NCBI GenBank assembly: GCA_001898145.1
Contig: MKSR01000001.1
Coordinates: forward strand, 124,001-188,000
Length of the DNA: 64,000 bases
Direction of reading: 5' to 3'
Source: Dyadobacter sp. 50-39
Lineage (GTDB): Bacteria > Bacteroidota > Bacteroidia > Cytophagales > Spirosomataceae
Shown: one piece after another, positions 50,569-60,500 of the stretch
Position numbering within the stretch: the first letter of the stretch is position 1
Layout of the letters: every line of letters begins with the position of its first letter
Position numbers and translations under genes: made by a program
Notes under the pieces: model-generated
Told to the model about the DNA's origin: nothing
The model's input: the letters and a program-made list of their open reading frames with translations, nothing else
Databases searched by the model: none

Positions 50569-52431
50569 ATGAAATCACATTTTTTGCCCGGCCTGCTGCT
50601 CACCGCTATTCTATATTCCTGCGCAGGCAGTAAACCCGGCCCCGGTTCCGGCTCCCAGGCTGTGGAAGTAGGTATAGACCTGATCAATGTCGACAACGAC
50701 CGCGTTCGCGTGACCGTAAACCCGCCCGTACAAACCGGTGAGGTGGCTACCTACAATTTCCCCAAGATCATCCCCGGAACTTATGCCATTGCCGATTATG
50801 GACGGTATGTGCAGGATATCAAGGCTTTCGACAAGAAAGGCAAGCCCTTGCAGGTAACCCGCACCGACTCGAACACCGTTTCGATTTCACCTGCCCGGAA
50901 ACTGGCACGCATTACCTACCTGGTGGGCGATACCTTCGACACGGAGGTGGAAAGCGACCCGTTTTCGGAAAACAGCAAAACCATTTTCTCGCCCGCTGGG
51001 ACCAATATCGAAGCTGGTAAGCATTTCCTGCTCAATATGGCCGGATTCGCCGGCTATTTTACCGGACAAACCGAGACGCCTTACCGCATTACCATTTCGC
51101 ATCCTGAAACACTTTACGGTACCACGGCGCTCACCGACACCGACAATGATCCCCGCAGGGATGTCTTCCAGGTACCGAGGTATCCCGACGTGGTCGACAA
51201 TCCCCTGATGTATGCAGCACCCGACACTTTTTCTTTCAAAGTCGATGGCATGGAAGTGCTTTTGGGCATTTATTCTCAGCGGGGTAAGATTCACGCTTCG
51301 GCATTGAAGCCCGACCTGGAAAGAATGATGCGCGCCCAGAAGAAATTCCTCGGAAAAATTAATGATACGCCCAAGTATGCGGTGCTCACCTATGTGTCCT
51401 CAGGCGCTCACGATGATGCCAAGGGTATCGGCGCACTCGAACACAATGCATCCACGACGGCGGTTTTCAGGGAACCCATGAAAAGCAAAGACCTGATCCA
51501 CGTGATCAGCCATGAATTCTTCCATACCATCACCCCATTGAAAGTGCATTCCAAGGAAATCCATTACTTCGATTTCAATGCGCCGAAAATGAGCCAGCAC
51601 TTATGGTTTTACGAAGGGGTTACCGAGTATTTCTCCAACCTTTTTCAGGTAAACCAGGGGCTTATCGGTGCGGATGCATTTTATGATCTGATGGCCAAGA
51701 AGGTGGAGCAGTCGCAATCCTATTCCGACAGCCTGTCCTTCACGGAAATGAGCCGCAACATCCTGGATCCGAAACTGAAACCCCAATATCCGAATGTGTA
51801 CGAAAAAGGCGCTCTGATTGCCATGTGCCTGGATATTGTGATCCGCGAGAAAAATCAGGGCCAGCGCGGGCTGCTTTGGCTCATGGGCGAGCTCTCTCAA
51901 AAATACGGCCCGCAAAAGCCGTTCGATGATGCCGAACTGATTCCGGTGATCACGCAGATAGCGGGCCCGGAAGCGGGCGCGTTTCTGGACAAGCACGTAG
52001 TAATGGGCGAGCCGATCCGCTATGAGGATTTCCTGGCCAAAGTCGGGTTGAAAAAGCAGGCTATCCCCTTTCCCGAACCGATCGTTTTCCTGCGCAACGA
52101 CGTCATTTACATCAAACCCGACGCTTCCCGCACCCACGTGCTCGCGCATGTGCCCGACGATCAGAATGCATTTTACAAAAGCCTGGGCATTCAGGATAAC
52201 GACATTTTCGTGGAATTCAACGGAATACCCGTCGATCCGAAAAACCTGATGGCCCTTGTGTACCTCGGATACGACCTCGACGAGGGCAGCCCCATTACCG
52301 TTAAGGTGAACCGCAATGGCCAGGACCTGGAACTGAAAGGCGCTGTCAAGCTGAACTATAAGGACGGCGAAGGGTTCCGGTTCGGCGACGATTCCAAAAA
52401 GGCGCTTAACGAGGCCTGGCTAAAAAACTAG
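50569..52431 (+). CDS. M61-family aminopeptidase with PDZ domain
   Basis: A 620-residue lipoprotein (lipid cysteine in ILYSCAGS). The catalytic zinc motif HExxH is HVISHEFFHTITPLKVHS (His near 315), with the third ligand expected in the following WFYEGVTEYFSN, which fits the gluzincin pattern of M61 (glycyl aminopeptidase). The N-terminal third is the M61 beta-domain (LIPNKYNFPKIIPGTYAIAD-like, here YNFPKIIPGTYAIADYG). The C-terminal 110 residues form a PDZ-like region (LGIQDNDIFVEFNGIPVDPK). It is the last gene of the four-gene operon. It ends 28 bases before the convergent rph-like gene; a stem-loop at 52448-52493 separates them. Confidence 0.93.
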   Translation: MKSHFLPGLLLTAILYSCAGSKPGPGSGSQAVEVGIDLINVDNDRVRVTVNPPVQTGEVATYNFPKIIPGTYAIADYGRYVQDIKAFDKKGKPLQVTRTDSNTVSISPARKLARITYLVGDTFDTEVESDPFSENSKTIFSPAGTNIEAGKHFLLNMAGFAGYFTGQTETPYRITISHPETLYGTTALTDTDNDPRRDVFQVPRYPDVVDNPLMYAAPDTFSFKVDGMEVLLGIYSQRGKIHASALKPDLERMMRAQKKFLGKINDTPKYAVLTYVSSGAHDDAKGIGALEHNASTTAVFREPMKSKDLIHVISHEFFHTITPLKVHSKEIHYFDFNAPKMSQHLWFYEGVTEYFSNLFQVNQGLIGADAFYDLMAKKVEQSQSYSDSLSFTEMSRNILDPKLKPQYPNVYEKGALIAMCLDIVIREKNQGQRGLLWLMGELSQKYGPQKPFDDAELIPVITQIAGPEAGAFLDKHVVMGEPIRYEDFLAKVGLKKQAIPFPEPIVFLRNDVIYIKPDASRTHVLAHVPDDQNAFYKSLGIQDNDIFVEFNGIPVDPKNLMALVYLGYDLDEGSPITVKVNRNGQDLELKGAVKLNYKDGEGFRFGDDSKKALNEAWLKN

Positions 52432-52447
52432 GCCCCGCCTGCCCTTA

Positions 52448-52493
52448 TGCACGGCACGTCAGAGGAGCTCGATGTATCCTTCCGTGCCGTGCA
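52448..52493. terminator. Stem-loop between convergent genes
   Basis: Perfect 11-base arms TGCACGGCACG (52448-52458) and CGTGCCGTGCA (52483-52493) flank a 24-base loop that holds the last codons of the rph-like gene. The element can serve the plus-strand operon and the minus-strand gene. No long T-run is present. Confidence 0.6.
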
Positions 52494-55074
52494 CGCGTAT
52501 GATTTGCCCGTCGCAGATCAGCCGGGTGGCATCGTCCACGCCTACCACAGCCGGCAGACCGTACTCACGGGCGATTACCGCTCCGTGGGTCATTAACCCG
52601 CCGACTTCCGTCACCAAGCCGGCAATCGCCACAAACAGCGGCGTCCAGCTGGGATCGGTGAATGCGGTGACCAGGATGTCACCCGGCTCCAGGTCCGCAT
52701 CTTCCATATTCATTACCAAGCGGGCCCGTCCCTCGATAGTCCCCGCCGAAACACCCAGGCCTGCGATGGCCCCGGCAGGCAGATTTTCATGGCTATGCCG
52801 GCCGGTGACCACCTCACCATCGGAAGTCATTACACGGGGCGGGGTCAGTTTTTCGAAGTACTTATAAGCCTCCTTCCGCTGATTAATCAACTCGTAATCT
52901 GCGCTTTGAGAAGAGATCACATCGCGTAATTCTTCATATCCGAGGTAGTAAATATCCTCCTTTTCGCGGATCACACCCGCACCGACCAGCTTCTCCGCTT
53001 CTTCCATTAATGCTTTTTTATATACCCAATACCGGCTTACGATGGCATACTTCGGATATTCGCGGTAGCCTGCAAGTCCGCGCAGCAATCCGATCATCCG
53101 TTTGGTCTCTTCCACTTTTTGTTTCCCATCCGGCAAGTCGATCAGCCGGTCCAGCAGCTCTGCTTCTTTGGTCGCGGCTTGCTGTTGCCCCTGCACGAAT
53201 TTTCGTTTACCGGCACCCGGCTCCTGGTTTTTGATGTTACCCAGGATCAGCGGTATCAGGATCGACGGCCGTTCACTCCAGCGGGTTCTGGTGATATCAA
53301 TTTCCCCGGCGCAGCGCATTCCGTATTTGTCCAGAAATCCCTGGATCACCTCCCATGCTTCCGCACCACCTTGCCGAGCGGTCAGTCCTTCCGGAAATTC
53401 CTCGCTGCCGGCTTCGCGCAGGTAACTTACAACTTCCGGGTAGGGCCGGATCGCGTCGGCCACATCCAGCAGCGCCAGGCCCATTTCCGAAGTGACATTG
53501 TTCGGCACCGACTGCGACAGTGTATCGGCCACATTCTTTTCCCCCAGCCACTCATTCATTTTTTCATTAATCCAGAAGGCAGCGTTCATGGAAGTGACGA
53601 GCACACCAAAACTTTCGCGGTCAGGCTGGTTTTTCCGCTCTTCGGAGTCTTCGAGTATAAAATCAATCAGATCCGTACCCGATTTCATCCGGATTTTTTC
53701 GGCGAGCGCTGCAACAGATGCTTCGCTGCGGCCGATCAACTCTTGTACAATCGAAGGATCGTAGGCATTGAGCGCGAAAAAATCGTGCTGGGCCGGCAGG
53801 TGAGCAGGTCGGCCGGCAGCTGGCTGACTTTCCGCAGTTTCCTCCGTAATATTTTTGATAAAATCACCCCTTCCCAGCACTTCCGTCACTGCTGCCTTCA
53901 CCAACGGATCGGATTTGCCGAGTACCTCCATGACCACCTTCCTTCCAGACGGAGAAATAAGGTCCTGCGCAACGTCGACGAACATACGTCCGCCGGCGAC
54001 GTGCATGCGCCGGACGCCTGTCAGCTGCCACGTCGCCAATCCCAGAGGTTTCAGGGCATCAGTCATCATCTGCTGGTGGCCCACAGATACATACAAATGA
54101 TTCTCATTATCCTCCACCAGCGGAAGAGGAAACAGCGTCGTGATGGGCCGGCCCTGTACGACATAGAACCGGTCTTCGGCCAGGCACCATTCTATGTCCT
54201 GCGGATGACCGAAATGCGCTTCAATTCTCCTGCCGATTTGCTCCAATTGCAAAATCTGTTCGTCGTCAAGTGCCTGAACCGCCTGCTGATCGCGTGTTAT
54301 GTCCTGCGATTCGGTACCACCTTCCGGCAATGCAAAAACACCCAGCTTTTTGAGCGCCACCTTTTTTTCAATAATCTCTCCATTGCGAACTTTGTAGACA
54401 TCCGCATTTACCAGGCCCGAGACAAGCGCCTCTCCCAGCCCGAAACCCGCATCGATCGAGGTCACTTTTCGGTTAGAATTTACCGGATCGGCGGTAAACA
54501 GAATACCCGACGCCTTTGGAAAGACCATCCGCTGGATTACCACCGCAAGGCGTACGCTGAGATGCCCGAAGCCGTTCTGAATGCGGTAAATAATCGCGCG
54601 GTCGGTAAAAAGCGACGCCCAGCATTGGCTGACGCGGCTGCATATCTCTTCCACGCCCCGAACATTCAGATAGGTATCCTGCTGGCCGGCAAATGAGGCA
54701 TTCGGCAGATCCTCCGAAGTCGCGCTCGACCGTATGGCATAGGCACCCGCTGCTCCCAGCCTCGCCACGGCACCGGCAATGGCTTGGCGAATATCTTCGG
54801 GGATAACCGCGCCCTCAATGGCCGTGCGGATCTCGCGCGCTAACCTGGTGAGCTCGTTCCCGTCCGCCACGGTCAACGCCGCCAGCTGCTTCAACAAATC
54901 GTCGATTGAAGCCTCTTGCACAACCTTCCGGAACGCCTCGGTGGTGACACAAAATCCATCGGGCACGTCAATGCCTTCAATCCGGGCCACTTCTCCCAGG
55001 TTTGCCCCCTTCCCTCCCACCGCGTCAAACGCTTCCTGACCGATCTCCCGAAAACCAAGTACGTAAATGCTCAT
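52459..55074 (-). CDS. Rifamycin phosphotransferase-like / PEP-synthase family enzyme
   Basis: An 871-residue cytoplasmic enzyme from the ATG at 55074 (MSIYVLGFREIGQEAFDAVG). The ATP-grasp part is near the N-terminus (GGKGANLGEV, GFCVTTEAFR, and AYAIRSSATSEDLPNASFAG), the rifamycin-binding helical part lies in the middle, and the C-terminal swivelling domain holds the catalytic His near 830 in GGLMTHGAVIAREYGLPAVV. This domain order and the length match Rph enzymes, which phosphorylate rifampicin with ATP, and are longer than phosphoenolpyruvate synthases (about 790). The MarR-type gene just upstream, eight bases from the start, supports inducible resistance or detoxification. A true PEP synthase remains possible. 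Confidence 0.85.
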   Translation of the reverse strand: MSIYVLGFREIGQEAFDAVGGKGANLGEVARIEGIDVPDGFCVTTEAFRKVVQEASIDDLLKQLAALTVADGNELTRLAREIRTAIEGAVIPEDIRQAIAGAVARLGAAGAYAIRSSATSEDLPNASFAGQQDTYLNVRGVEEICSRVSQCWASLFTDRAIIYRIQNGFGHLSVRLAVVIQRMVFPKASGILFTADPVNSNRKVTSIDAGFGLGEALVSGLVNADVYKVRNGEIIEKKVALKKLGVFALPEGGTESQDITRDQQAVQALDDEQILQLEQIGRRIEAHFGHPQDIEWCLAEDRFYVVQGRPITTLFPLPLVEDNENHLYVSVGHQQMMTDALKPLGLATWQLTGVRRMHVAGGRMFVDVAQDLISPSGRKVVMEVLGKSDPLVKAAVTEVLGRGDFIKNITEETAESQPAAGRPAHLPAQHDFFALNAYDPSIVQELIGRSEASVAALAEKIRMKSGTDLIDFILEDSEERKNQPDRESFGVLVTSMNAAFWINEKMNEWLGEKNVADTLSQSVPNNVTSEMGLALLDVADAIRPYPEVVSYLREAGSEEFPEGLTARQGGAEAWEVIQGFLDKYGMRCAGEIDITRTRWSERPSILIPLILGNIKNQEPGAGKRKFVQGQQQAATKEAELLDRLIDLPDGKQKVEETKRMIGLLRGLAGYREYPKYAIVSRYWVYKKALMEEAEKLVGAGVIREKEDIYYLGYEELRDVISSQSADYELINQRKEAYKYFEKLTPPRVMTSDGEVVTGRHSHENLPAGAIAGLGVSAGTIEGRARLVMNMEDADLEPGDILVTAFTDPSWTPLFVAIAGLVTEVGGLMTHGAVIAREYGLPAVVGVDDATRLICDGQIIRVHGTEGYIELL

Positions 55075-55081
55075 TGGAGTA

Positions 55082-55537
55082 TTATTTAGTCGTGAGTTTG
55101 CTTGTCGTTTCATTCATTACCTCAGTCGCCTTCAAAAAATAACTTTCGATCACAGCCAGTTCCTGTTCAGAAAAAGAAGCGATGACCTGTTCCGTTTTGC
55201 TCCGGAAATCCTTGTAGAGCGGTTCAAAGACAGCCATAATCTTTTCGGTATTCGGTTCTACGATCACCTTCCGCCTGTCGCCCTCGCCATACCGTCTTCT
55301 GACGAGGTCCTTCTGCTCAAACCGGTCGATCAAACCCGTCACCGCGCCTGTCGTCAGGCCCGTCAGGGCCGACAGCTCCCCGGCCGTCATTTGTCCTTTC
55401 TGGATGAGAAATCCCAGGTATTTGTGGTCGGTACCCGAAAGCCCCGCCTGCCGCCCTATGGCTTCATGCATCTGGATCGAATCGAAAGCATATTTCTGGC
55501 TGAGTTTTCTTACCCTTTCAAAAGTTTCCTGATTCAT
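55082..55537 (-). CDS. MarR-family transcriptional regulator
   Basis: A 151-residue regulator from the ATG at 55537 (MNQETFERVRKLSQKYAFDS). The winged helix has AGLSGTDHKYLGFLIQKGQM, then MTAGELSALTGLTTGAVTGL, then LVRRRYGEGDRRKVIVEPNT, the pattern of MarR proteins that release DNA upon binding phenolic or hydrophobic ligands. It is followed by the rph-like gene, so ligand-induced expression of that enzyme is likely. The longer frame to 55597 would cover the operator, so the shorter start is preferred. A promoter with an overlapping inverted repeat is at 55554-55598. Confidence 0.93.
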   Translation of the reverse strand: MNQETFERVRKLSQKYAFDSIQMHEAIGRQAGLSGTDHKYLGFLIQKGQMTAGELSALTGLTTGAVTGLIDRFEQKDLVRRRYGEGDRRKVIVEPNTEKIMAVFEPLYKDFRSKTEQVIASFSEQELAVIESYFLKATEVMNETTSKLTTK

Positions 55538-55553
55538 ATTTATCTTATTTTCT

Positions 55554-55578
55554 AAATATCTTAGTAACAAAGATATTT
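55554..55578. promoter_or_regulatory. Inverted-repeat operator of the MarR-rph operon
   Basis: Perfect 9-base arms AAATATCTT (55554-55562) and AAGATATTT (55570-55578) around a seven-base centre. The right arm contains the -7 element of the promoter on the minus strand. This is the size and place of a MarR operator that blocks its own promoter. Confidence 0.8.
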
Positions 55579-55598
55579 TATCCTGCATAAAAATCAAA
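55568..55598 (-). promoter_or_regulatory. Bacteroidota promoter of the MarR-rph operon
   Basis: On the minus strand, TTTG (55598-55595) is followed by a 19-base spacer and TATCTTTG (55575-55568), an exact TTTG-N19-TAnnTTTG promoter. The start codon is at 55537, so a leader of about 25 bases results. It overlaps the inverted repeat at 55554-55578. Confidence 0.85.
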
Positions 55599-55778
55599 TT
55601 GTAACCATGTTATTACCGGAAATCATTGCTCCGCATATACGGGCTGACGCAAGCCCGGCCGGGCATGCTACCAGCGCCATCTCACCAAATGCGACAAAAA
55701 AAAATAAAAATTTCACAAAACAACCGAGGGTAGCAAGCGAACAAATCACTCTTATCAATAACCTACTACATCACCTGT

Positions 55779-56456
55779 ATGAACCAGAAGTATTCCGTAG
55801 AAAATAAAACGGGTGCGAATCCATCGGGCGGCCCCGCATCTGATTTTTCGGATGTCAGAAAGCTGCCGACAGACTTTGTCGACTCGGAATTGTTTATCAG
55901 GCAGGCATTTTCGACCGATCCTGTCAGGGGATACGAGTTGCTTTTCAAGCGCTATTACAAGCAGCTTTGCAGCCATGCTGTCCGTTTTGTGTATGCACGG
56001 GATGTTGCCGAGGACATCGTGGTGGAAGTGTTCAGCCAGTTCTGGTCAAAGCAGCTGCACACCGCTGTGACCACCTCTTACCGGTCGTATCTGTTCACGA
56101 CCGTGCGGCATGCGGCGTTCCACCATATGAGAAGGAATTTTGGAAAGGAATCGCTCACCGAGGAACTGGGGGAGCTTCCGGTGCCCACGCAGGCGAGCTC
56201 CCCGCAGCAGGAGCTGCAATTTCAGGAATTGGTACTCAAAATCGAGCAGGTGATCCGTTCGCTGTCGCCCCAGAACCAGAAGGTGTTCCTGATGAGCCGT
56301 TTTGAAGGAAAGCGGAATATGGCCATCGCCGAAGAGCTTGGGATTTCGGTCAAAACGGTCGAAGGACACATTACAAAGGGGCTCTCGATCCTGCGAAAAG
56401 CATTGCAGGACCATGGGCTGCTTTCACTGATCCAGATTTTACTCCTATTCGTCTGA
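55779..56456 (+). CDS. ECF sigma factor, FecI-type
   Basis: A 225-residue sigma factor of the ECF type found in front of FecR/SusC genes in Bacteroidota. Region 2 shows YELLFKRYYKQLCSHAVRFV, ARDVAEDIVVEVFSQFWSKQ, and region 4 has LSPQNQKVFLMSRFEGKRNM with AIAEELGISVKTVEGHITKG, the recognition helix. An N-terminal extension of about 40 residues is Gly/Ser-rich. It directs transcription of the downstream SusC/SusD operon after signalling through the FecR protein, by analogy with the family. The FecR gene starts 45 bases after its stop. Confidence 0.93.
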   Translation: MNQKYSVENKTGANPSGGPASDFSDVRKLPTDFVDSELFIRQAFSTDPVRGYELLFKRYYKQLCSHAVRFVYARDVAEDIVVEVFSQFWSKQLHTAVTTSYRSYLFTTVRHAAFHHMRRNFGKESLTEELGELPVPTQASSPQQELQFQELVLKIEQVIRSLSPQNQKVFLMSRFEGKRNMAIAEELGISVKTVEGHITKGLSILRKALQDHGLLSLIQILLLFV

Positions 56457-56501
56457 GAGCATCACACTTTCGGATATATGTCATATTGAATTCTACGAAG
56501 C

Positions 56502-57521
56502 ATGAAGAAATCACTTCTCTCCAAACAGGTCATTCAGAACTTCTTCGAGGGTAAAACGACCCAGATGCAGAACATTCTGATCCAGGAATGGCTGGAAAAC
56601 CCGGTCAATCGCGAGCTGTATTTTCAATGGCTCGACGAGTGGGAGACCGAAAATCCCCAGTTTACACCGGATGTGGAACAGGGCTACCGACGTTCACTGT
56701 ATACCGTGCAGACTGACGCCCCCTCGCCCATGTCCGCGCGGGCCAATACGGGAGGCTGGCAGCGTCGCCTTTTTGTAATCCGATGGGCTGCGGCAGCCTC
56801 CGTTGCATTGCTGCTGACCGGCTACCTGCTTTCCGATTTCTGGCTTTACAAGCAGTACGAGACCGGTTACGGCGAGGTAAGAACGGTGGTGCTACCCGAT
56901 AGCAGCCGCGTCACTTTGAATGCCAACTCCGTGCTTAGCATCCCTCGTTTCGGCTTTGGCAGCGGCACGCGTGAGGTGCTGCTGAAAGGCGAGGCCGAAT
57001 TTGCGGTGAAGCACACGGTCGACCACAGCAAATTCGTCGTCCGTACACCCGACAAGCTGGAAGTAAAAGTTCTGGGAACGGAGTTCATCGTTTACAGCCG
57101 CGAGCGCGGCTCCAAAGTGGTACTTAGCCAGGGGAGCGTACAGCTCCGCGCACTCAACAAATTGAATTCCAAACCCATGCTTATGAAGCCTGGCGATGTG
57201 GCCACAATGTCGACACAGGGAACCCTCACGCTGAAACACAGCGAAAGCCTGCTGACGCACCAGGCCTGGAAGCAGCGCCGGTTTATGTTTGAAAATACAC
57301 CGGTTTCGGAGATTGCTTACCAAATCAGCGAACATTTCGGGGTGAATGTGGTGGTGGCCGACTCCACCCTCGCCCGCCGCACCATAGGCGGCACGTTCAA
57401 TGCCAACGACCCCGCCCATGTATTAAAAGTCCTCTCCGATGTGCTCAATGCCCGCGTAACCCACACCCCGCCGGGCGAGGACGGGGCCGAAACATTCGTG
57501 CTAGACTCGGATCACTTGTAA
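56502..57521 (+). CDS. FecR-type anti-sigma factor
   Basis: A 339-residue protein with an N-terminal DUF4880-like cytoplasmic part (FFEGKTTQMQNILIQEWLEN, FQWLDEWETENPQFTPDVEQ), one membrane segment near 92-110 (RWAAAASVALLLTGYLL) and a periplasmic FecR domain with EVRTVVLPDSSRVTLNANSV, EVLLKGEAEFAVKHTVDHSK and YVNVVVADS-type strands. The last 70 residues are the DUF4974 STN-like domain (RFMFENTPVSEIAYQISEHF). Such proteins hold the sigma factor until the SusC receptor binds its ligand. It precedes the SusC gene by 20 bases. Confidence 0.94.
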   Translation: MKKSLLSKQVIQNFFEGKTTQMQNILIQEWLENPVNRELYFQWLDEWETENPQFTPDVEQGYRRSLYTVQTDAPSPMSARANTGGWQRRLFVIRWAAAASVALLLTGYLLSDFWLYKQYETGYGEVRTVVLPDSSRVTLNANSVLSIPRFGFGSGTREVLLKGEAEFAVKHTVDHSKFVVRTPDKLEVKVLGTEFIVYSRERGSKVVLSQGSVQLRALNKLNSKPMLMKPGDVATMSTQGTLTLKHSESLLTHQAWKQRRFMFENTPVSEIAYQISEHFGVNVVVADSTLARRTIGGTFNANDPAHVLKVLSDVLNARVTHTPPGEDGAETFVLDSDHL

Positions 57522-57541
57522 TTCCTTAATCACCGATAATC

Positions 57542-60500
57542 ATGACGAAACTATTACACGTTAAAGTTCTGGCAACCTTAATGGTGGGAAGCCTGTGGGC
57601 CGGTGCACCGCTCAAAGCGCAGCTCATGGCTCAAAACCGTCCTAAAATGCAGACAGCACCCACCAGCATCCCCGGTAGCCGCATAGCCCTGCGGGATGCG
57701 CTGATGCAGGTCAAGAAGCATTACAAGGTGGATATTCTGTTTGAAGAAAAACTGCTCGAAGGTTTGTTTGTGGCGCCGCCCCAGGTCCAGTCCGGGCAGA
57801 CGATCGAAACAAGGCTCAGCAATATCCTCCCTTCCGGCTTGCGCTATAAAAAGGTGAGCAAGCAAACCTACCTCATCCTGGCCACCGCCGAAGAAGCCAA
57901 ACCAGGCGCCCAGCAGGAAATACAACAAAATGCCGGCGAAGCCCTGCCTTCCTCACAGCTCAACCTAGCCCTGGCGGGCCCGCAGCACGCTGCATCCATG
58001 GAGGTGGTGGCCAAGGCAGCCGACAGAACGATCGGCGGAACAGTCAAAGGCGAAGGCGGCGAGTTGTTGCCGGGCGTGAGCGTGCTCATCAAAGGCACGA
58101 CGCGCGGAAGTACCACTGGCGTGGATGGCAAGTACAGCATTGCCGTCAGCGACGAGCCCCAGGCGGCTGTCACGCTGGTTTTCTCCTACGTAGGGTATCA
58201 GAACCAGGAAATGACCGTAGGCAACCGGTCCTCGATTGACATCACGCTCGCACCGGACCTCAAAAGCCTGGAAGAAGTGGTTGTGGTAGGTTATGGAACT
58301 CAAAAGCGCGAACAGATCACCAGCGCTATCGCGAGTGTCAAATCCGAGGATTTTGTGAAAGGCCCCGTACAGGACGCCGCGCAGCTTATCAGGGGCAAAG
58401 TGGCGGGCCTGAGTGTGATCACGCCCAGCGGCGACCCTACCGCTACCGCGCAGATCACCCTGAGGGGTAATGCGACCATCAATGCCAGCTCGGAGCCCCT
58501 GGTGCTCATCGACGGCGTTCCCGGCGGACTGAATACCGTTGCGCCGGAGGATATCGAGTCGATCGACGTGCTGAAAGACGGTTCTGCCGCGGCCATTTAC
58601 GGAACACGTGGTACCAACGGGGTAATCCTGATCACCACCCGGAAAGTGAAAGGGGAAACGCCTGCGACACTGGAAGTGAATTCCTATTTTACCACGCAAA
58701 GGCTCACCCGCAAGCTGGATTTTATGGACGTCAACCAGTACCGCGCATTAGCTGCACAGGGCAAACCCGGCGCTATCGATTACGGCCACAACACCGACTG
58801 GCTGCAAGCTGTCACCCAGAAACCGCTTTCGCAGGTGCACAATATCAGCCTCCGGGGCGGCTCCCGCTCCACCAACTACATTGTGAGCATGGAATACCGC
58901 CGGCTGAACGGGATCATGAAAAAATCAGACAATACGACCCTGTTTCCGCGCATCGAGATCAATCATTCGATGTTCAACGGGTTGCTGAAAGTGAATGCGA
59001 ACCTGAGCGGCTACCAGCAGAAATACTTTTCGATCGACGGCGGCTCCTATTCGGGCCTGGTTTACCGCAATGCGCTCACATTCAACCCCACTGAGCCCAT
59101 GAAGGACGAGAACGGCAAATGGACCGAGCGCACCGACAAAACGGATTATATGAACCCGGTTGCCCTGGTGGAAGAAACCCACGGCCAGAACCGCAACAAC
59201 AACCTGCGCACGTACGGCACGATTTCGCTTGCGCCTGTCGAAGGACTGGAAATCAAGGCATTGTTTGCCAGGGACATGTTCAACAGCACCCGGGGATACT
59301 ACGAAACCAAAAACCATTATTCTACCAGCCGCAACGGGCGGAACGGCTTCGCTTCGCGCGGCACCACACGCTCCCAGGACGATCTGTTCGAATTTACAGC
59401 CAACTACAACAAATCCATCCAGGACCACAACTTCGTGATCCTAGCAGGGCACACATGGCGGCGGTACAACACCGAAGAGTATTGGATGCAGAACTGGGAT
59501 TTCCCGACCGATAATTTCTCCTACAACAACATCGGCGCAGGTCTGGCGCTTCGCCGCGGGCAGGCTCCCGAGTCTTCGTTTCAATCGGAGAACAAGCTGA
59601 TCAGCTATTTTTTCAGGGTGAATTACAGTTTTATGAATAAATACCTGCTGTCGGCCAGTATACGCCACGAAGGTTCGTCTCGCTTCGGGGCCAATCACAA
59701 ATGGGGCAGCTTCCCAGCTTTCTCGGTGGGCTGGAATTTAAAGAGAGAGGCATTTCTTGAAAACTCCCGCACAGTCTCGAACCTCAAACTCAGAGCAGGC
59801 TATGGCGTTACCGGTACAGAGCCGGGCAGTTCTTACATTTCTCTGAATAAAATCAATTTCAATACCAATGTGCTGATCAACGGCCAGTGGGTGCAGGCCA
59901 TCAACCCGTCCAACAACGCCAATCCCGATCTCCGCTGGGAGCGCAAGGAAGAGGTGAACGTGGGTATCGACTACGGCCTGCTCAATGAACGCCTCTCCGG
60001 CTCGGTGGACCTCTACCGCCGCACTACCCGTGACCTGATCGCCAACTTTCCCGTGCCTACCCCGCCCTATTTATACAGCACCATTACGGCCAACGCCGCT
60101 TCCATGGAAAACAAAGGGATAGAAGTGCAGGTCAATGCGATTCCCTTGCAGACGGCGGCATTCAGGTGGAGTACATCCGTGAACTTCTCGACCAATGCCA
60201 ACAAGATCCTGTCGCTGTCGAACGACAAGTTTGCGCTGGCCAGCGGTTACTTCGACACCGGCAACACCGGCGAGCCCATCCAGCAAACCACGCACCGCGT
60301 GCAGGTGGGCCAGCCGCTGGGCAATTTCTGGGGATTCAAGACCATCGATATCGACGAAGCCGGGCACTGGATCATCGAGGGCAAAAATGGCGAACCCAAG
60401 CCTATCGCACAGCAGCAGGCCGACGACAAGCAGGTCATCGGTAACGGCTTGCCCAAGCGCTATCTGAATTGGAACAACACTTTAACCTACAAAAACTTTG

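Noticed and set aside
53119-54696. A long plus-strand frame of 525 codons.
   Set aside because: It runs exactly antisense to the rifamycin-phosphotransferase-like gene and its translation has no domain, while the minus-strand frame shows all family motifs.
55607-55807. A 66-codon plus-strand frame between the MarR and sigma genes.
   Set aside because: It overlaps the start of the sigma factor gene in another frame, contains A-rich low-complexity sequence and has no sign of coding.
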